A stretch of 64,000 nt of DNA from Setaria digitata. Its lineage: Eukaryota; Nematoda; Chromadorea; Rhabditida; Setariidae. Positions 1 to 15,166 of this stretch are shown piece by piece. Made by a program: the position numbers and the translations under genes. The notes beneath the pieces are model-generated. The model saw only the letters and a program-made list of their open reading frames with translations, did not search any database and was not told where the DNA came from. The first letter of the stretch is position 1. Each line of letters opens with the position of its first letter. Location of the stretch: NCBI GenBank assembly GCA_003640385.1, contig RCAB01000019.1:310001-374000 (forward strand). The letters run 5' to 3'.

Positions 1-1475
1 TGGTAATAAAGTTGGTTGATATAAATAAAAAGGAAGTTGAATATGAAATAAGAAACAAAGCAAATGCTCTTTTTTCAGCAAAGCATAACTTATTTTTTAC
101 CAGGAACTTTGGAAATGAATGTCTTGGAAGGATGGCGAAGAAATGATGTGAGATGTACGGATGAAGTGGACTGAGGAACATCAATGTAACATGCAACAAT
201 ATGCATCTTGGCGGATATTTGGAAGAGCCAAGGAGGAAGGGTGTATGTAATAATTAAAAGGATGGGAGGATGTTTAGATGAAGTGAAGGGAAGGGTGACA
301 TAAACGCAATGACAAGTGATATATATAAGTCTTTTGACAGGGTCCCATCCGAACCAATCACTCGCACATCAAACTCGAATTCTCAAAGATGAAAAATAGA
401 AAAACCCTTAAGAAGGAGCCGACACCAATCATCATTATGTTGTACTATTGATGAGACAGACAGAAGGGAGAGGTCCGGGGATTAGATCATATCCATATTA
501 TATACACATCCATGTCATTCCCATCAAATATATATACCACCCCCATCCCTCACACTATTTTTATAGTTTTCCTATCCATTTACCGCATTTTTAATCAAAA
601 CTAATTCACTCTCAGAACTCTGTAAGCAGAGGTAAATTTGATAGTTGCATTAGCAAATTTCAATCACCTCTGTGCCATCCGGGCGAAACTTCAAATTTGA
701 ATCAATCTATGACTTCATCACAAAATAAATTCCTGCAGATGTGACGTTCTTGAAAAGGATCACCAAAGAAGCCTTTGATTAATACTCTTTTCATGATTTT
801 TCTAGAAATACATTTCGAAATTCAGATGAAGGAATAAACTGATTCAATTTGGCCTATTCATATTTAGAATGAAATTGGACATGACAATTCAGTCTAGAAA
901 TAAATGCGCAGAATGGACAGAAGGAATCTTTGACGCATTCCGATGTCGCCGTTGAGTTCACTTATCAGATTTTCACAATTTAGTGTTTTTCAATAATTCA
1001 TTCGAGGGAAGGTTATTTGTATCATGTTGGGCAGCTGAAAGACAAATGGAGGAGAGGATGCGCGGGGGAGATGGGCGCTGGTCTGAAGAGTAAAAAGACT
1101 GGTGCTTTGATGAATTGCAGGATAGATAGAAGCAGAAGAAGCAGTACATTCCAAAATCCATATTTCGATACTGAAGATAAGTTAGAGGACCTCTGGATCT
1201 GGGCTAATTCAGATATTTCACGGAGAGAAAAATAAGAAACAGCTAGGCATTTGGGTCTCTGGATTTTGGGGTTTGGATTGATGAAGAGGTTTAAAATGAA
1301 AAAGCAGATAAATTTCATCTGTTATGAAAGCCGAAACAACACTGAGAGAGACATAAGACGGAGACAAAGCAGTTGGTATGATTGATTCGAAGAGAGCGTT
1401 TGATTGAGAGCTGTTCATTTTTCAAAAACAAGAGATCTCAGGAAAAGAAAAAAATGATAAACGGGCGTCAACCCA

Positions 1476-1535
1476 TTCCCTTCCCCTCCTCACGGGCAAA
1501 ATATATTGGGCAGGAAGGGGAAGGGGAAGGGGAAC
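1476..1535. repeat. GGGGAA tandem run with upstream CCCTTCCCC arm
   Basis: The + strand has a run of G tracts at 1,513-1,532 (GG AA GGGG AA GGGG AA GGGG). It is preceded about 20-30 bases upstream by a C-rich arm containing CCCTTCCCCTCC. The G tracts could form a quadruplex, or the two arms could pair as an imperfect hairpin. No function is shown. Confidence 0.5.
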
Positions 1536-4500
1536 GAGGATTGACGCCGCTGCCTGCTGCTGGAAGTTGTTTGTAAGCCGACAGAATGGAACCATTCATC
1601 AAGCGCATCCTGAATTATTGCCTTTTCCCTTTCTACCACATCTTTTGCCTTTAACCTTCCCGGCTTCCTCTTCTTTCCCTCACACCTTCCCTCAGCTTTT
1701 CCGTCTTCCTTTGGCAGCTACTAATCGTCGAGATTCGTCCCAGCTTAGACGAGAGTTGAACAAATTTAAACTGCCTGACAGTAGCATTGTTATTGGCTGC
1801 GCACTGGCCAGCACCACAACTCCAACAACTTTCGAAGCCCTGAAAGCACGTCTGATGTCTCCTACATCGTTCTCTATGTCCTTTTGAACTCATTTTTCAA
1901 AAAAAGTCTCTTCACAAGGCATGTTGCTTTCTTTATAGCTTCGAAAATTCGTCTTTTTCTTTTTTTTTTTAATTTTTTTACCATAATTTGACTGGAACAT
2001 CAACTACACATTTTATCTAGTCAGCAACAGTGGGTCGATTTCAACAATCATATATGTCAAACTTCAAGACTGATAAGCACATTAATTTCTAGGCTAAAAT
2101 TAGCTCAGTATTGTAGTAGTATATAAAAATTAGAAGAAATCTAAGAGAAAAACCTCATAAATTGGTTTCAGAGTAAGAAACCGATATGCACAAACTTATC
2201 AGACAGAAACACATTATAAGCACAATTCATAACCAACTAAATTGTTAGAGGGTCATTTCAGAAGCACACATAGAGAGATTGAAAATATATGTAAGACTGA
2301 CATGTGTGCGCAGTTGAAGAATTCGCAACTTATCAGACAGGGAATTCTTAGTATGGCTTTACTGATGGATTACAGAATGATGCCGATATTTGTTTAATTA
2401 ATAAATGAAAAGTCACTTTTGCTGATGAGAAAGCTAGAAATTAAACTACTGATTCCGGCTGTTTGCTCCTTGCTTTTTTTGACCAGTAATTGACCATTGT
2501 TTTGGATTTATTTTGCGCAGAAATATCTGCTAAATGAATTTGTTTGTGATGTATGGTAAATTCTCTTATTCATTTTTTTTTTTCGGTTAAATTCCTCGCA
2601 GTATGTGTAAAAGCATCGAAACCTTTGCTAAAGTCTTCATGAAAAAAAATTTAAAAATCACGAGAACTGATACATGAAAAAGCTTACATTTTTTTTAACA
2701 GGCATAGGACATCCATCCATATTGAGTATATTCTGTAGAGTATAAAAATAGTTTCTGGGATGAAACTTGATATATTGGAAACTGTTTCCACAGCAAAATA
2801 AATCCAAGCGCTTGCAGGTGCAAAGTATTTGCCCTCCCCCCCACTGAGTCACTTCTATTACAGTTTACTAAGGATTTCTTTGCTGATGAAAACTACGGAA
2901 TACTTCATTTTGAAGGGGTCCTTATATCAAGTATTCGATGTGACAAGTATTTATGTTTTAAATGGAATTCCATATGATTCGCTTGTTACAACAAAATCCT
3001 GTGGAACTTCTTCCGTTTGCAACTGGTCACAGAAAATAGCAGTTTTTGATCAGGCGGACGATTTCGTTTGGAAATGGTTATGCAACATAGAAATATAGCC
3101 CAATTTCCGTAAAGCACTGAAATCACTGCATTTTAATAGATCGTGCAATTAAACTGCCAGCGTCTTTTTAGAAAATGCTCTACATGCAATCGTGTTACAC
3201 CAAGATATGTAGCAAGTTTGTTTTAAATTTAAATTGGAAGTAGCCAGGAAAATTAAGTTGTGCTTCACTAGAATAGTCTAAGTCTAAGTAAATAGAAGAC
3301 CTCAATTTTGCTCGTTTGCTGATAATTTACGGCAAGTTTAAGGGATTTCTCTGCCAATTTATGGTAATTTTTTAGAAAGTAAAAACCTGAAGATGGTTTG
3401 TTTCACTTCTCCCTTGACCTAAATTAGTTCTCAATAAACTGGGTGGAAAGGAAGACCAATGTGGGCTTAATGTAACTAAATGATTCATTGATAGGGATGT
3501 GGAAGGGTTGAAAAAAGTCAACTTGTAAAAGTAGCGCATGCGAAGTGGGCACGCGGAATGCGTAGCAACTATTTTGTGAATGCAGTTAAAGTGATAACGA
3601 GCCCCATCGATCATCATCAGAAAGATCATGATAATCACTGGTCATCAATCATATGCAAATACATTTTCTTGTACTACGTCCCTTTTTTAATGTCCTCAAG
3701 ACGTCTAATTCTTCTTCACTCCCGTTTCTCCGTCTTCTTATCTGTATTGCATCTCCATTCTATTACCAAAGTTTGTTCTCTTTCATAACCATTTTGACCA
3801 TTATTAATATAATATATAACTGTAATATGAATCGCATTCACATAAATATATAACCTTTCAATTTTATGTCTTTCAGCAATTTGTTCACTTTTATTTTCCC
3901 CATCAAACAATTCTTTTCTTCCGATATAAATGACTTTATAATGACCTTTTCCGAAGTATACCTCAATCCATCATCCAGTCAGCTATATTTCAGATATCCT
4001 AGACTTCAGTGCTTTTTTTGAAATTCCAAAAAGTCCTCAATTAAAAAAATTTTTTTTTTCGGGGAGGAGGTAAGGGGAGGGAGAGAATTTTGGAGCAGAA
4101 ATGCAGAAGTACTTACATTAAAAACTTTTTTGTTGGTTAATTATTTTTTGTTCCGCATTTTCCTTAGTAAATTGAAGAAAATATTGAATGATAATTTATT
4201 CCCCTTGATAAGGATCTCACAACAAAGTTTATGGCTCAAAAAAATTGCCATTACATATATTTTGAAGTTCTGTCCAAATTTCTGAATGAAGAGTCTTATA
4301 CAAATAAAATCATATTTTTAGAAATAAATGGTAGAAATAGAAAGTGGGAATGGGAATGAGAATGAAGGAGAAGTTGTAAGGATCATTGAACTAAACAAAT
4401 CTATTCCAAACCAGTGACTGACATAAAGTTCAAAAATGCTGAGTCGCAAAGGGAGAGAGACAATGTTGCACAATGGTGGACATAGGGGACAGGGGACAAA

Positions 4501-7301
4501 AGAGGATGGATGAGTGATCATAATGATGTGAGTTGTGATGATGTGTTATTTGTAGATGATTGGCAAGGATTAATTCGGGGAAATGTAGCAAAGGACTGAG
4601 TAGAAAGGGCTGAGCGTAATACTATCACGTTGGCTAAGCCGACCAGCGGCTTTCTACAAACAGAATTTATAAGACGATTAGGTATTCCGGATAAACTTAT
4701 GTGTGTGCTCTTTCAGAAAAACAATTTAAACCAGTCGAGGAAATGTGCAATGAAAAGGTATGGGGAAGGGAGGGAAAGAAATTCAAAAACTAGACCTGAA
4801 ATGTTCTCTATTATTTATTTAGCCATCCAGTATCAAAAAAAGTGCTAAGCGCGAATTTCAAAATTTATGGGACAATTTTAATGATTTCATAAAGATTTCT
4901 GAGGATAGTTTCGATTAAGTAAATAGAATTCATGTTCACGAGGTGTTTTTTCATAATCAACGCTTTGTGTTTCATGGTAATGACAGCAAATAATTCCTTA
5001 ATTCCAATTAACCCTGCATTTCAACATTCAGACTGCTGAGAAATTGTCTTTTAATTTGAACGGCTCTAGATAGAACTGCTGTTGAAGGAGTAATGAGTCC
5101 AAAATTGAAAAGTCTCACAATAACGCGAAGTTTATGAAAATAGCAAAATAAACAAAATTTTCGAAAATTGATTTGAAAAAATAGACAAAAATGAAATTTT
5201 AATGCAATTAAATCCACCATTGCTTTTAAACAAAATAAGAAAAAGTGGAATTTAGATTGAGATATTTCCTTATTCTGAGAAAAGTTTTCCATGTATACGC
5301 ATCGTAAATGGAAAACGTTTATCGCTTCAGCATGTTGTTTTGACCCTCAGAGAAACTGCTTAGGAGTGGAGGATAATAACCTATTTTCATACTCCTTATC
5401 TTCAGGTCCTTTCACCAAGAAAGAGGATTCTCAATTTCTATTCGGTTTTTCAAAGCCTTCTCAACACCTTTTACTATTCTTGTCAACAGCTTCTTACGAT
5501 AAGTGCCATTAGTACACATTCTATTGCATCACTTTTTCAATACACAATAGTGGATAATTAAATTGTACGGGTTCAGTTTAAATTCCACGGAATGAGGCAT
5601 ATTACCTAATAACACTGCCGCATCGCTTCAGGCATGGAACGGATACACCGTATTTAATCTATCAGGCTATGTTCGTATCACTGCGTTTTGTTTCTTAAAT
5701 CAGCTTGTACGACCAGTTTGTTGGTGTTAATGAATTTAAATTAAGAAAAAAACTGAGTTTGACGACACCTAATCACCAGGTGATGAAAATTAAAAAGATT
5801 ACAGAGAGGGAAGAAAACTCGAGAAATGAAATACCGTGATATTCGTGATGCTGTTGTCAAATTAAAATTTATGTCAAGAAATTTTTAATTTATAAGAGTT
5901 TTATTTTCTGTGTTTTAGAGTATTTCGGAAAGACAGAGAAAAAATATTCGAAAATTTACTCGGATTTGTTTGAAAAGATTATTAGCAAATTTTTGTGTGC
6001 TATGGAACTTTTAACATATCAGTGTCGCATTATCACCCGTTTTTTGATACTTTGAGAAAACGGACAAGGATTTTTACAGAACAAAACACTACTATTTTCT
6101 AAAAAGGACATACATTGAAAGGAGTTTGAAGAGCAAGAAAAACGTAGAGTGGAATGTTCTCAGAGGCTCTAATTTCTCATATTGCAAACGCAGCTTCTGT
6201 GTACTAGTAATGAGGATCCTCAAAGACAAAAAATAAAGCAGGGAAGGGGAATGTTAGACCGTAATCAAAAAGCTTTCAGTTATCTGTAAAATAATGTGGC
6301 TAAAATTTCTTAGTTATTCGGAAAATTTCATAACAACGTAAAATGGAGGTTTTGTGAAATTTGGTCTTGTTGCAAATCTATCTTGTGATCAATCTTGTCA
6401 TCCTCAGTGATAATATTCTCAGTCTGATGGGAATTATCAGTGGTACTTCGCTGTTCAGGTATTGCTTTGCTACCTAGCTTTTCTAATTATCATGTATAAT
6501 AAAATGAAAATTTATTCCTTCTATTCTTTACAAATTGGTGTAATCTCAAGAAAATTTTTTTGGTTAAATAAAATCTGCACTATTCAGTTCTGCTATTATT
6601 AAAACACCAAATATTTTGTGAAAAGATCTAACATTTTCAGTTGTCAAATATATGTCATCCGACACACATGTGTTTTCATTGTTGATGTAAGGCTGTAAAT
6701 GATATTGTGATGATTATTGCAAGTGGAAGCAATGAATATTTTTGACATTATCCAGAGACTGCAATGGTGGTATCCGTATAATGGCTGCTCATATTTTAGT
6801 CCATGGAATAATAAAAAATTATTTGAAAAGAAAAAGCAGCAGATATCGAGCGCAAAGTCTAACAGGATATATTTATCATCACTTCATCATCATTACTATT
6901 AGGTAATGTGAAGAATGTAGGCAAAGATGAAAAGGAAGAAGACCGGACAGGGTCATAAAGTTCGAGGATGTGTCTTGCATTTGCTGCCAACTAATTCAAC
7001 AGCAGAGGTATTTATGACGGACAGGTATTTCGGCGAGGGCCGTCGTTGTAAGCGTAGCGGCCGCTCTTTGATATTACATCAACACAAAACGCTCGTAAAT
7101 TGTCCCACCAAAACCTTTTTTTACGTTTATGTATCTTTTTATGAGATGTGAGATTATGGTATTTTGCGAACCACCTGCCCTATACCTCCGTTCCTTCTCG
7201 CCACCAATCTTCCAACTACACTAGCTCCACAACTAGTACCTTCACATCAGTACATATATCAGTTCAAGATTTTGTTCCGTACCCAGGTTCAGTTTCGAGA
7301 T

Positions 7302-7303
7302 GA

Positions 7304-7349
<46 letters not shown>

Positions 7350-7389
7350 TCTTTATTTTACCTTATATATATAAGGTAAAATAAAGAAC
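7302..7389. repeat. Two overlapping perfect palindromes built on (AT)n
   Basis: The first palindrome (7,302-7,351) is GAACCTTAT, then (AT)n, then ATAAGGTTC. The second (7,348-7,389) is a perfect 42-base inverted repeat with arms GTTCTTTATTTTACCTTATAT and its complement. They share GTTC at 7,348-7,351. Extrusion as one or two cruciforms or hairpins is possible. There is no transposase or obvious target-site duplication beside them. Confidence 0.85.
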
Positions 7390-10300
7390 ATGACGGATTG
7401 CATTATGAAATTTACATCATATTATAAAACAGAAATCAAGTGCAAAAGGAACTGCATTTTCAACACACGAAATCTTTAACTGAATAAATATAGAAAACAG
7501 TGAAAGGCGGATTTTTCATTATAAAATACGAGGTGATATACGATAATGGAAAAAATGTGATCCGTCATAGTGGTAGTAGTGGATTATTCCTCATGTTCCT
7601 TGGAATAAAAAGGTTTAGGGTGTACTTTTTTCTTTGGAAAAACTCAAAAATCCTTGTGTACCATTTTTAGATGAATAATGAGAAAAAATATCCAGAAGAC
7701 ATTGAATTGAATTGCACCAGTGAATTACATTCGATTAGTCGGTCAACGATTTCATGTTAATCGGCTTTTTAGCAGTGAGTTCCAACTCAATTCACAAATC
7801 ACAGACAATGTTTTGCAGCTGAGGCTTTTAAATTTTATTTTAAGAACGAAGCATTGATGAGCAGAATAATACATCACAATAATTTTGGTATCAACTGAAA
7901 AATCCTTCGGGTTTGTGGATTTGAAAAACGGCTGAGCTATATTTCTCTTAAAGTTGCTATATAATTTAATTTTCAAATTGGCTTCCGTTAAAGATGTTCT
8001 AAACAATCATGTTAAATTATTTCCCACTTTCTGCAACGGTTTACAACCGTACTTTTCTTTCAAGGTAGCTTTCAGAAAAACTGGTGAAGCATCTGACAGA
8101 CAGTTCAATGACACTAAGTGAGCCTAGAACTAGAATAAAAAACCGACTCAACTCTATTCATCAAAACCTTATTAATGCCTGGAACTTGTCAATGTATGTG
8201 CATGAATGTGGAATGAGTGAAAATTTTGGGACAATTGGATCTGTTTAATATTTTCTTCCTTATCTGTAGACAACTGTTTCGTATCGATACTTCAGTTTTA
8301 GTAAGAAACGAATTATGCACTGCTGAAATAATTATATACTCATAAATTATTTCTTTGATTGAACACAAATTTTAGAAACTGCCTTATTCATGCCACGCTT
8401 TTTTACCAATCAGTTCAAGGACAACTGCTTACGTTTTGAACGAAAAAATTTGTGGCGGAAAGTTCCAACACTCCAGAAGGTTTCAGAAACTTCAAGGCGA
8501 AAATGTGTGGTGCTTCATTCACATAAAAATAACAGCCATCTAATCATTCGCTTTCTTTTCGGAAAGAATGACGCTTTATATTTTATCGCCTCATATTATA
8601 TTATCATTATTTTTGTGCACAACTTTTCGGGACGTCTTTTTCGGAAAATCTGACGCATTTTTTCAGCAATCACTGCCAAATATCACAGCAAAAGTATTCG
8701 GAAATCAATAAATCAATCCACACAGTGGCGATTGGAATAAATGACCACAGTTTTCTGAATAACCCTTTGAGGATGTTGCAGTATACGTTGGAAATAATGT
8801 ATTATGAAACATGTTGCTAATTTGACCAGTGAATAGTGCATCTAAAGCATACAGAGAAATCGCTAAACTGAATAGGATATTGATCATTCATTTGGGATGA
8901 CAGATAGTTGAATTTGTTGCAGAAGCGGAGAAAAAAAGCAAAAAAATAGCGCTGAGAGTCTGAAAGACGCTGAGCAGCTTGTAAACATAGTCATTACCAC
9001 TATAATCAGCATAATAGCACTGTAATCAAGGGAATACTCTTACCTATTTGTTCGACAGCGGTAGAACTTTGAAATGAAAAGAGGAGGAACAGAATGAAGC
9101 TGGTTTGATAAAGTCAGTCGTGAAGTATTCGAATTGTTTAGGAATAAATTTAGCAAATGGATGATCCGATAGCGATAGGGTGGCCTCTGCTGCCGCAAAC
9201 CAGAAACGATTCATTGGTTTGCTGATGCTTATTTGAAGTGACAAGACCATTGCTCATTTGATTAAGCTAAAACTGATCATCGGATCAGTGATTTACAACC
9301 CTTCACCAAAAAGTATTGCAAAATAATGACTCGATTCTAACAATGGACAAGTACGGCTACCCAAAATCATTGCTTGCCATTGTTTTTGAGATGCGAATTC
9401 ATCCTGATAGATGTAAATTATTTTATTATCTTACTCAAATTCAGTCGAACTAAATACAAGCGTAACATTTGAGCAGGACTACTGCATAAATAAATCATCT
9501 TTTTAAATTGAGTATAAGTAGAAAAAAATCGGAATTGAGGACTTGAGACCATAATAAAGAAGTTCGAGACGCAGCAAAAACAAATTCATATGAATTAACA
9601 AAAATTACTTTCAAAAGTTTCACTAGCAATTCAACTACATTGAATGAATGATATGCATGTAATTTGCATTACGGTGTTCAACTAAGCTATAATTTACATT
9701 GTAGAAATGAAACAAGTGGTGAAGAACTAGAGTCATAAGAAAGTAAAAAAGAAAGTAAAACCTGAGCAAGTAAATGATTTAGAGTTTAACGTGTTTTGTT
9801 GTGCATCAATGGAAAATCCTATCTGTAAGCTGTTTCACTTTCTTGCTGATAATAAATATTCCTTTTATTGATGTAGGAAGGTACAAAAGACAAAAGTTAG
9901 AGACCAGAAGGACAAAAAAAATATGACGATAAAATCTAACTAATTATTCACTTGTTGAGCGCAATAACAGACCTTATCAAATCAATCAGTAAAAGGATCG
10001 ACTGCAACAATATATCATTTGGTGAGCAATTTTTTGTCGTTTTTTAAAACTAAATGCCGTACCTCCTAACACTAATGACTACACAAACAAACGTATGGAC
10101 GTAACGGTTATCCATTGACGTCTATTCGCGTTAATTATGGATAACAATAAAACGGTTTATTGCGACAGCAAAAGGGAATCATTTTTGGGTTTTAAATGGG
10201 AGTTGATATATAGATTGCACTAGGTTTGAAAAAGTGGTAATGACAGATGAAACTCAAACTTTTAAATAAATCAGACTCAAGGTTACAGAGGCCGTGTATG

Positions 10301-13300
10301 AAAAGAATGCCGGGAAGATCACCAGGTACGAGTTGCTTTTGCACATAAAACAAGTCTCCAAAACTTTTTTTTTTGCAAAAAATGCTCATAATTATTAAAA
10401 TTTATTATCCCGAAAGAGAAAAACGAAAACCGAACAATAATAAAATTTAACAAGAATTCTCCAAAATTAATTTGGATTGTAATTTGGCACCATAACAATA
10501 AGTGGTCTAGTGAAAAGAAACCAGTTAAATCGAATATTTTTCTACCTTCTCATATTACCCGAAAACAAGTAAAATAACTTGAATCCATTTAAAATAAAGG
10601 TTTAAAATACATGTGTGACTCACTCGTTGCTCACAATAACTTCTGTAAATTTTAAATTTTTAGACTACTTCAAATACGAAGTTTCTACTAATGTTAATTA
10701 TTTTTTAATCCATTTGCCTTTACATTCTTCTGGAGAAATTAATTTACTCTTTCATACCAGTGAGAATTTAAACACCTTCAGTTTGCAGTCTAACACTGAA
10801 TTCTTGAAAAACATTTGAGAAGAGAAACATTTTCTACCTGCATTCAGTCATCAGAAGATAACTGTTCAACTTGGATATACATTATTCAAGTAGAACACCT
10901 TCGGTGATCAAATTTTGTTAAATCGCGAAAACAGCTTCATTTAAAGACTGAAAACACGTTTTGATTAAAGCACCGCCTAAATGGCTGTATGCATTATAAA
11001 GAAACAGTTTTTTCTTGTTCTCATATTGCAGTTGGCTTAATTGAAATGCTGCTGTCAATTATAATTGGTGATATAATGAGGAACTTTATGGATTAGCATA
11101 ACGCCACTTAAGTAAGGAAAGAAATGTTTGAGAAGTGCAAGAAATAAACGCGAAGAAAATCGAATGAAAGCTTTCTTTTTATGGTGACTTAGCAGTATTT
11201 TACACTTAGCTCATTATGGGAATAAGATTAAGATTCATTCAACTGGTTAACGATTAGTATAAGACAAGAAGGCGGAAAAGAAGTGGGAGACATGTACCCA
11301 CAGCCATATTTTATTGCCCAAAAATTTTGATATCCAACATATCAATGGGTAGAAACCAAAAATGTGATAAATGGATGGCCATTAATTCGCTTTTATATCC
11401 TAAAAGGAGAGTGAGTGCAGAAAGGCCGATATCATCCACTGTTTTTATTATTCTAAAAAGCAGATTGATCGTAAAAGAAGCCAATAAATCAAAGGGGTAT
11501 AAATAATGGTCAACCAAGCGCTGGCAATGATATTCGGTCAATACCATTGCCATTCACTGAAGGTCAACCGCTTTTCCTTTGCGGCAGATTGCCTTACTTC
11601 CTTTCAGTAGTACCTAATACAAAAGCTACACTTAATATGTCAGCGTAGCACGATAATGATCACTGCAACACTGTAGTTCCAACCTTTTGAAAAGAGACAA
11701 AAAATTAACATGGAAATACTGAAAACCAAGATTTCTTTTACATAATGACCAAGAAAGGTATAGGATATACCTTTTGCATACAAATATAAAAAATAATCGT
11801 TTTAAAAAATAATTTGGTGAATGTGTGTAATTTATGCATTAAGATATGACATTAATTTTAATTTGTGCATTACTTGTGTCTAAAACAGATATCTCGCTGT
11901 AGTGAAGCTGAGAAAAAAGTTAGGAATGGCTGCTAGAAATTATGGCAGTACTGAGAGAGCATCGTTCTTTAGATGCGATATGTCGTTTCTCTTTCAACAG
12001 GTAAATTGCTTTCTAGAAGACTCAAATTTGAAACGATCAAGAAGCTCGTTCACGGTAGGCTGATTCTTTTTAATTTTTATTTATACTAAATAATAATCGT
12101 GGCTAGTCGAATTGAGCACCAAGCAATTTTCTTAACACATCACAAGCGATTCCAAAAAATCCGAAATAAGTTGACTGACTTAAACAACAAAGATTCAGTT
12201 TTCCTTCCACTAATAATCGCCATTGCTTAGTTTAAGTTTTGCAGAATATATTATATATTCGTTTAAGAATCTTCTTTCGAAAATTGCCACGCTTAACTTG
12301 ATTCGACTCATCCGACAGCAACGAGTTCAACTTAAAATGTAAGGATGCTGTCCAATCACTGTCCGTAACGAGAAGGCCCAAATGATTCAGTGACATTCAC
12401 TTATGATTTGATGTGGATCCCGAAAGATGATAGCATTTTTTCTTAGACAATCGTAACTGAAGTCATTTAGATAGCATATGACAAGGTCACAACAAAATGA
12501 AAGGGAGATAGAAAGGCGACGGACAAGTGAACAAATCATTTTCCGGTAACCAAGGTTTGCTCTCATCGAAGCGGGAGCTTTCATCTTCTACACGTCATAT
12601 ATGTATAAAACGAAAAAAGAGCGGTATATGTAATAACTAATAATAATAATAATGACAGTGATGTTTCCTTTTGGAAGAATAAAAAATGCTTCTCCCAAAT
12701 GGCTGATCAGTAATTCATCTGCAACTAAAGATGCATACATCTACATTCTCACTTTCTTGCAGACCTACATCTTTCGCAGTCTTTTTCATTTTACAATTCT
12801 TTCAATTTCCCATCCCATCTACTTTTTTTCTACTCTTCTCTTTCATTTACAACACTGCATTTCCCCTCCGTTTCCCTTTCTATTCCATTAATTTAATGAC
12901 ACCAAAGAGCCAGCTTTATGGTATGAATTTCTACTAGAATGACAATCAAAATTCTTGCCATCGTGTTGCGAAACAGTCTGAAATGGAATGAGTGGGCCTG
13001 TTCACTTGGTACAGGAGGACCATGTTTAGATGAGGTGGAATTTCGGATAAGAAGGTAAAAAGGTGCCACTACCGCAGTTAAGTTTTACAGTTCTTGATTA
13101 ACTGGAAGACCTGGAAATGACCGCATTGTGCAGCAAACCGCTTAATAAAATTAGAAAGTAAAAACCATAGTAAGAGTACTGAAATGTAAGAGGATCTTGC
13201 GCCACTCTGACCCTATAAACCGTGCCGTCAACAGATTAATATAAATCAATTGGTCATGAATCAGAAAGCATGCAATTACGCAAAATATTGAATACGTGAT

Positions 13301-15125
13301 TTGAAAGCTAACTAGTCGACGGAGAATTTTGAATGACGTTTCCTTTATAAAAGAGTGAACCTTACCTACAGTTTGAAATGAAATGCTTCTGTTAAAAACA
13401 CCAACAAAAGCCTTTAAATTAACTCTAAGGATTTTATCTGATGAGCTGATTTAATTTTTGAGATTAAAGATGAAAAAACAAAAGCAAATTGGATGTTATA
13501 TAAAAGGCACCGACTTCTCTAGCACTTTTGTTGCAGCGTTAGTTTTAACATGCTGTGTTTATTTCACCAAACCCTTGTTATGTTTACGGTTATATACTCG
13601 TAAAAATTGAAGAAATATGACAGTGAGTGAGTGAGAACCAGAATAGCTAATTTGACCATACATCATAAATTCTTGCTGCTTGAGAACTGTAACTCTGATA
13701 AAATCGAATCACGCTATTAAAGAAGGAAATTTCACACAGAATGTGCAAAATATTAATTGTTGCGGTCATGGAATTTAAGTTCTTAAAATAAAGGGTGGAA
13801 ATGCCGACAGTAAAAAAATATTAATGAAAATAATTACTCATATGAAGAAACATGATGAAGGTGAGTGAAAACGTGAACTTCTGTCTGTACAGTGGTGCAG
13901 ACAGACACGCGAACGCATATTATTACTTCTAGCGGATGGGCGATTATATACAGACTATTTCATACAACAAACAACCGCCTTCTTTATTGGTATAATAAAG
14001 TTTTTATGATTTGTGAATTGCATCTGAAGGAACAAAATTGAAGCTTATTTTCGCTTTTCGCAATCATTTAACATCGACAATAAACTTGTTTAGCTTTAAT
14101 TGCACTTCAGGCATGTTGTTTCATCATTTCTTGCAAAAATGCGATAAAATTAATACGCACACCGTTACGAAGTCTCAAGCAGTACTGTTGTGATTGGTTA
14201 AACAACTGAAATTCAATTCTCACGACATTTGATCAAATTTAACTTTATGGAGGTGTGTGGATTCGGTGAAATTCAAGTTTGCAAGTGGACTACTAATTGC
14301 TTACCTTATCCGAATTCCTTCCCGATTATGAGCTGAGAGGAACCGAAGTAAAGGCGCAGTGCTTAAATGCTACTGATTTTGAGCGAGATGAATAAGTCTG
14401 TCCCTATGTTTCACTCCCATTTGTTAAATTTCCTCTGACTAAAAGCTACCCGTACTTTCCTTAATTGGAACCATACCTTTTCTTGAATCATAAACTATAA
14501 AGTATTTAAAGCTTCAGCTTTCATGTTAACTGTAACAAATAAAATCAGAACAGCAGGGCATAAAATTGCCGGAACAATGCCCTATAAAAGTACATAAAGC
14601 TGTTTAACATTTTTGTGCTCGAGCACGTCATGATGATTGATTATAACATTATGAATTCGAATTTTGAAATAAAATTTTCCATGTTACTGGTATGTGAGTG
14701 ATATGGGATAGTATAACCTAGTCGTTCGAAGTCAGTTGTTCAGTCTCCATTTAACCTTTTTATTACATGAAATACTTTAACATTACGCTGAAGTTGTATT
14801 CTTCAACTGCTAGTAATCTATGGAGTTAAATGAGAAGCTATGAATGGATTTGTGATCATATAAACAGTTAACACGACTCATCCGAACTGCAGTTTTTCAA
14901 TTCTCATAATAGTACAGAAACGCTTTGAATTTAATTTTTTAATCTTAGACTATTCAACAGCAAGTTTATGTTATCCTTTTTGCAGTTAGAAATGGAAGAA
15001 GAGAATAGAGGAAAGAGATTTTAATTCACTGAAATGAATTCGACATGGAATTACATTCCAGTATTAAAATGTCATAAATATGGTAGTAGAGTCTTTTGAA
15101 ATATATTTTTTCGTTTTTTTTTTTT

Positions 15126-15128
<3 letters not shown>

Positions 15129-15166
<38 letters not shown>

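Noticed and set aside
1567..1893. Overlapping open frames on both strands (106 and 80 codons)
   Set aside because: Composition is driven by a pyrimidine-rich patch (Pro/Phe/Leu runs). There are no domains, splice links or start context.
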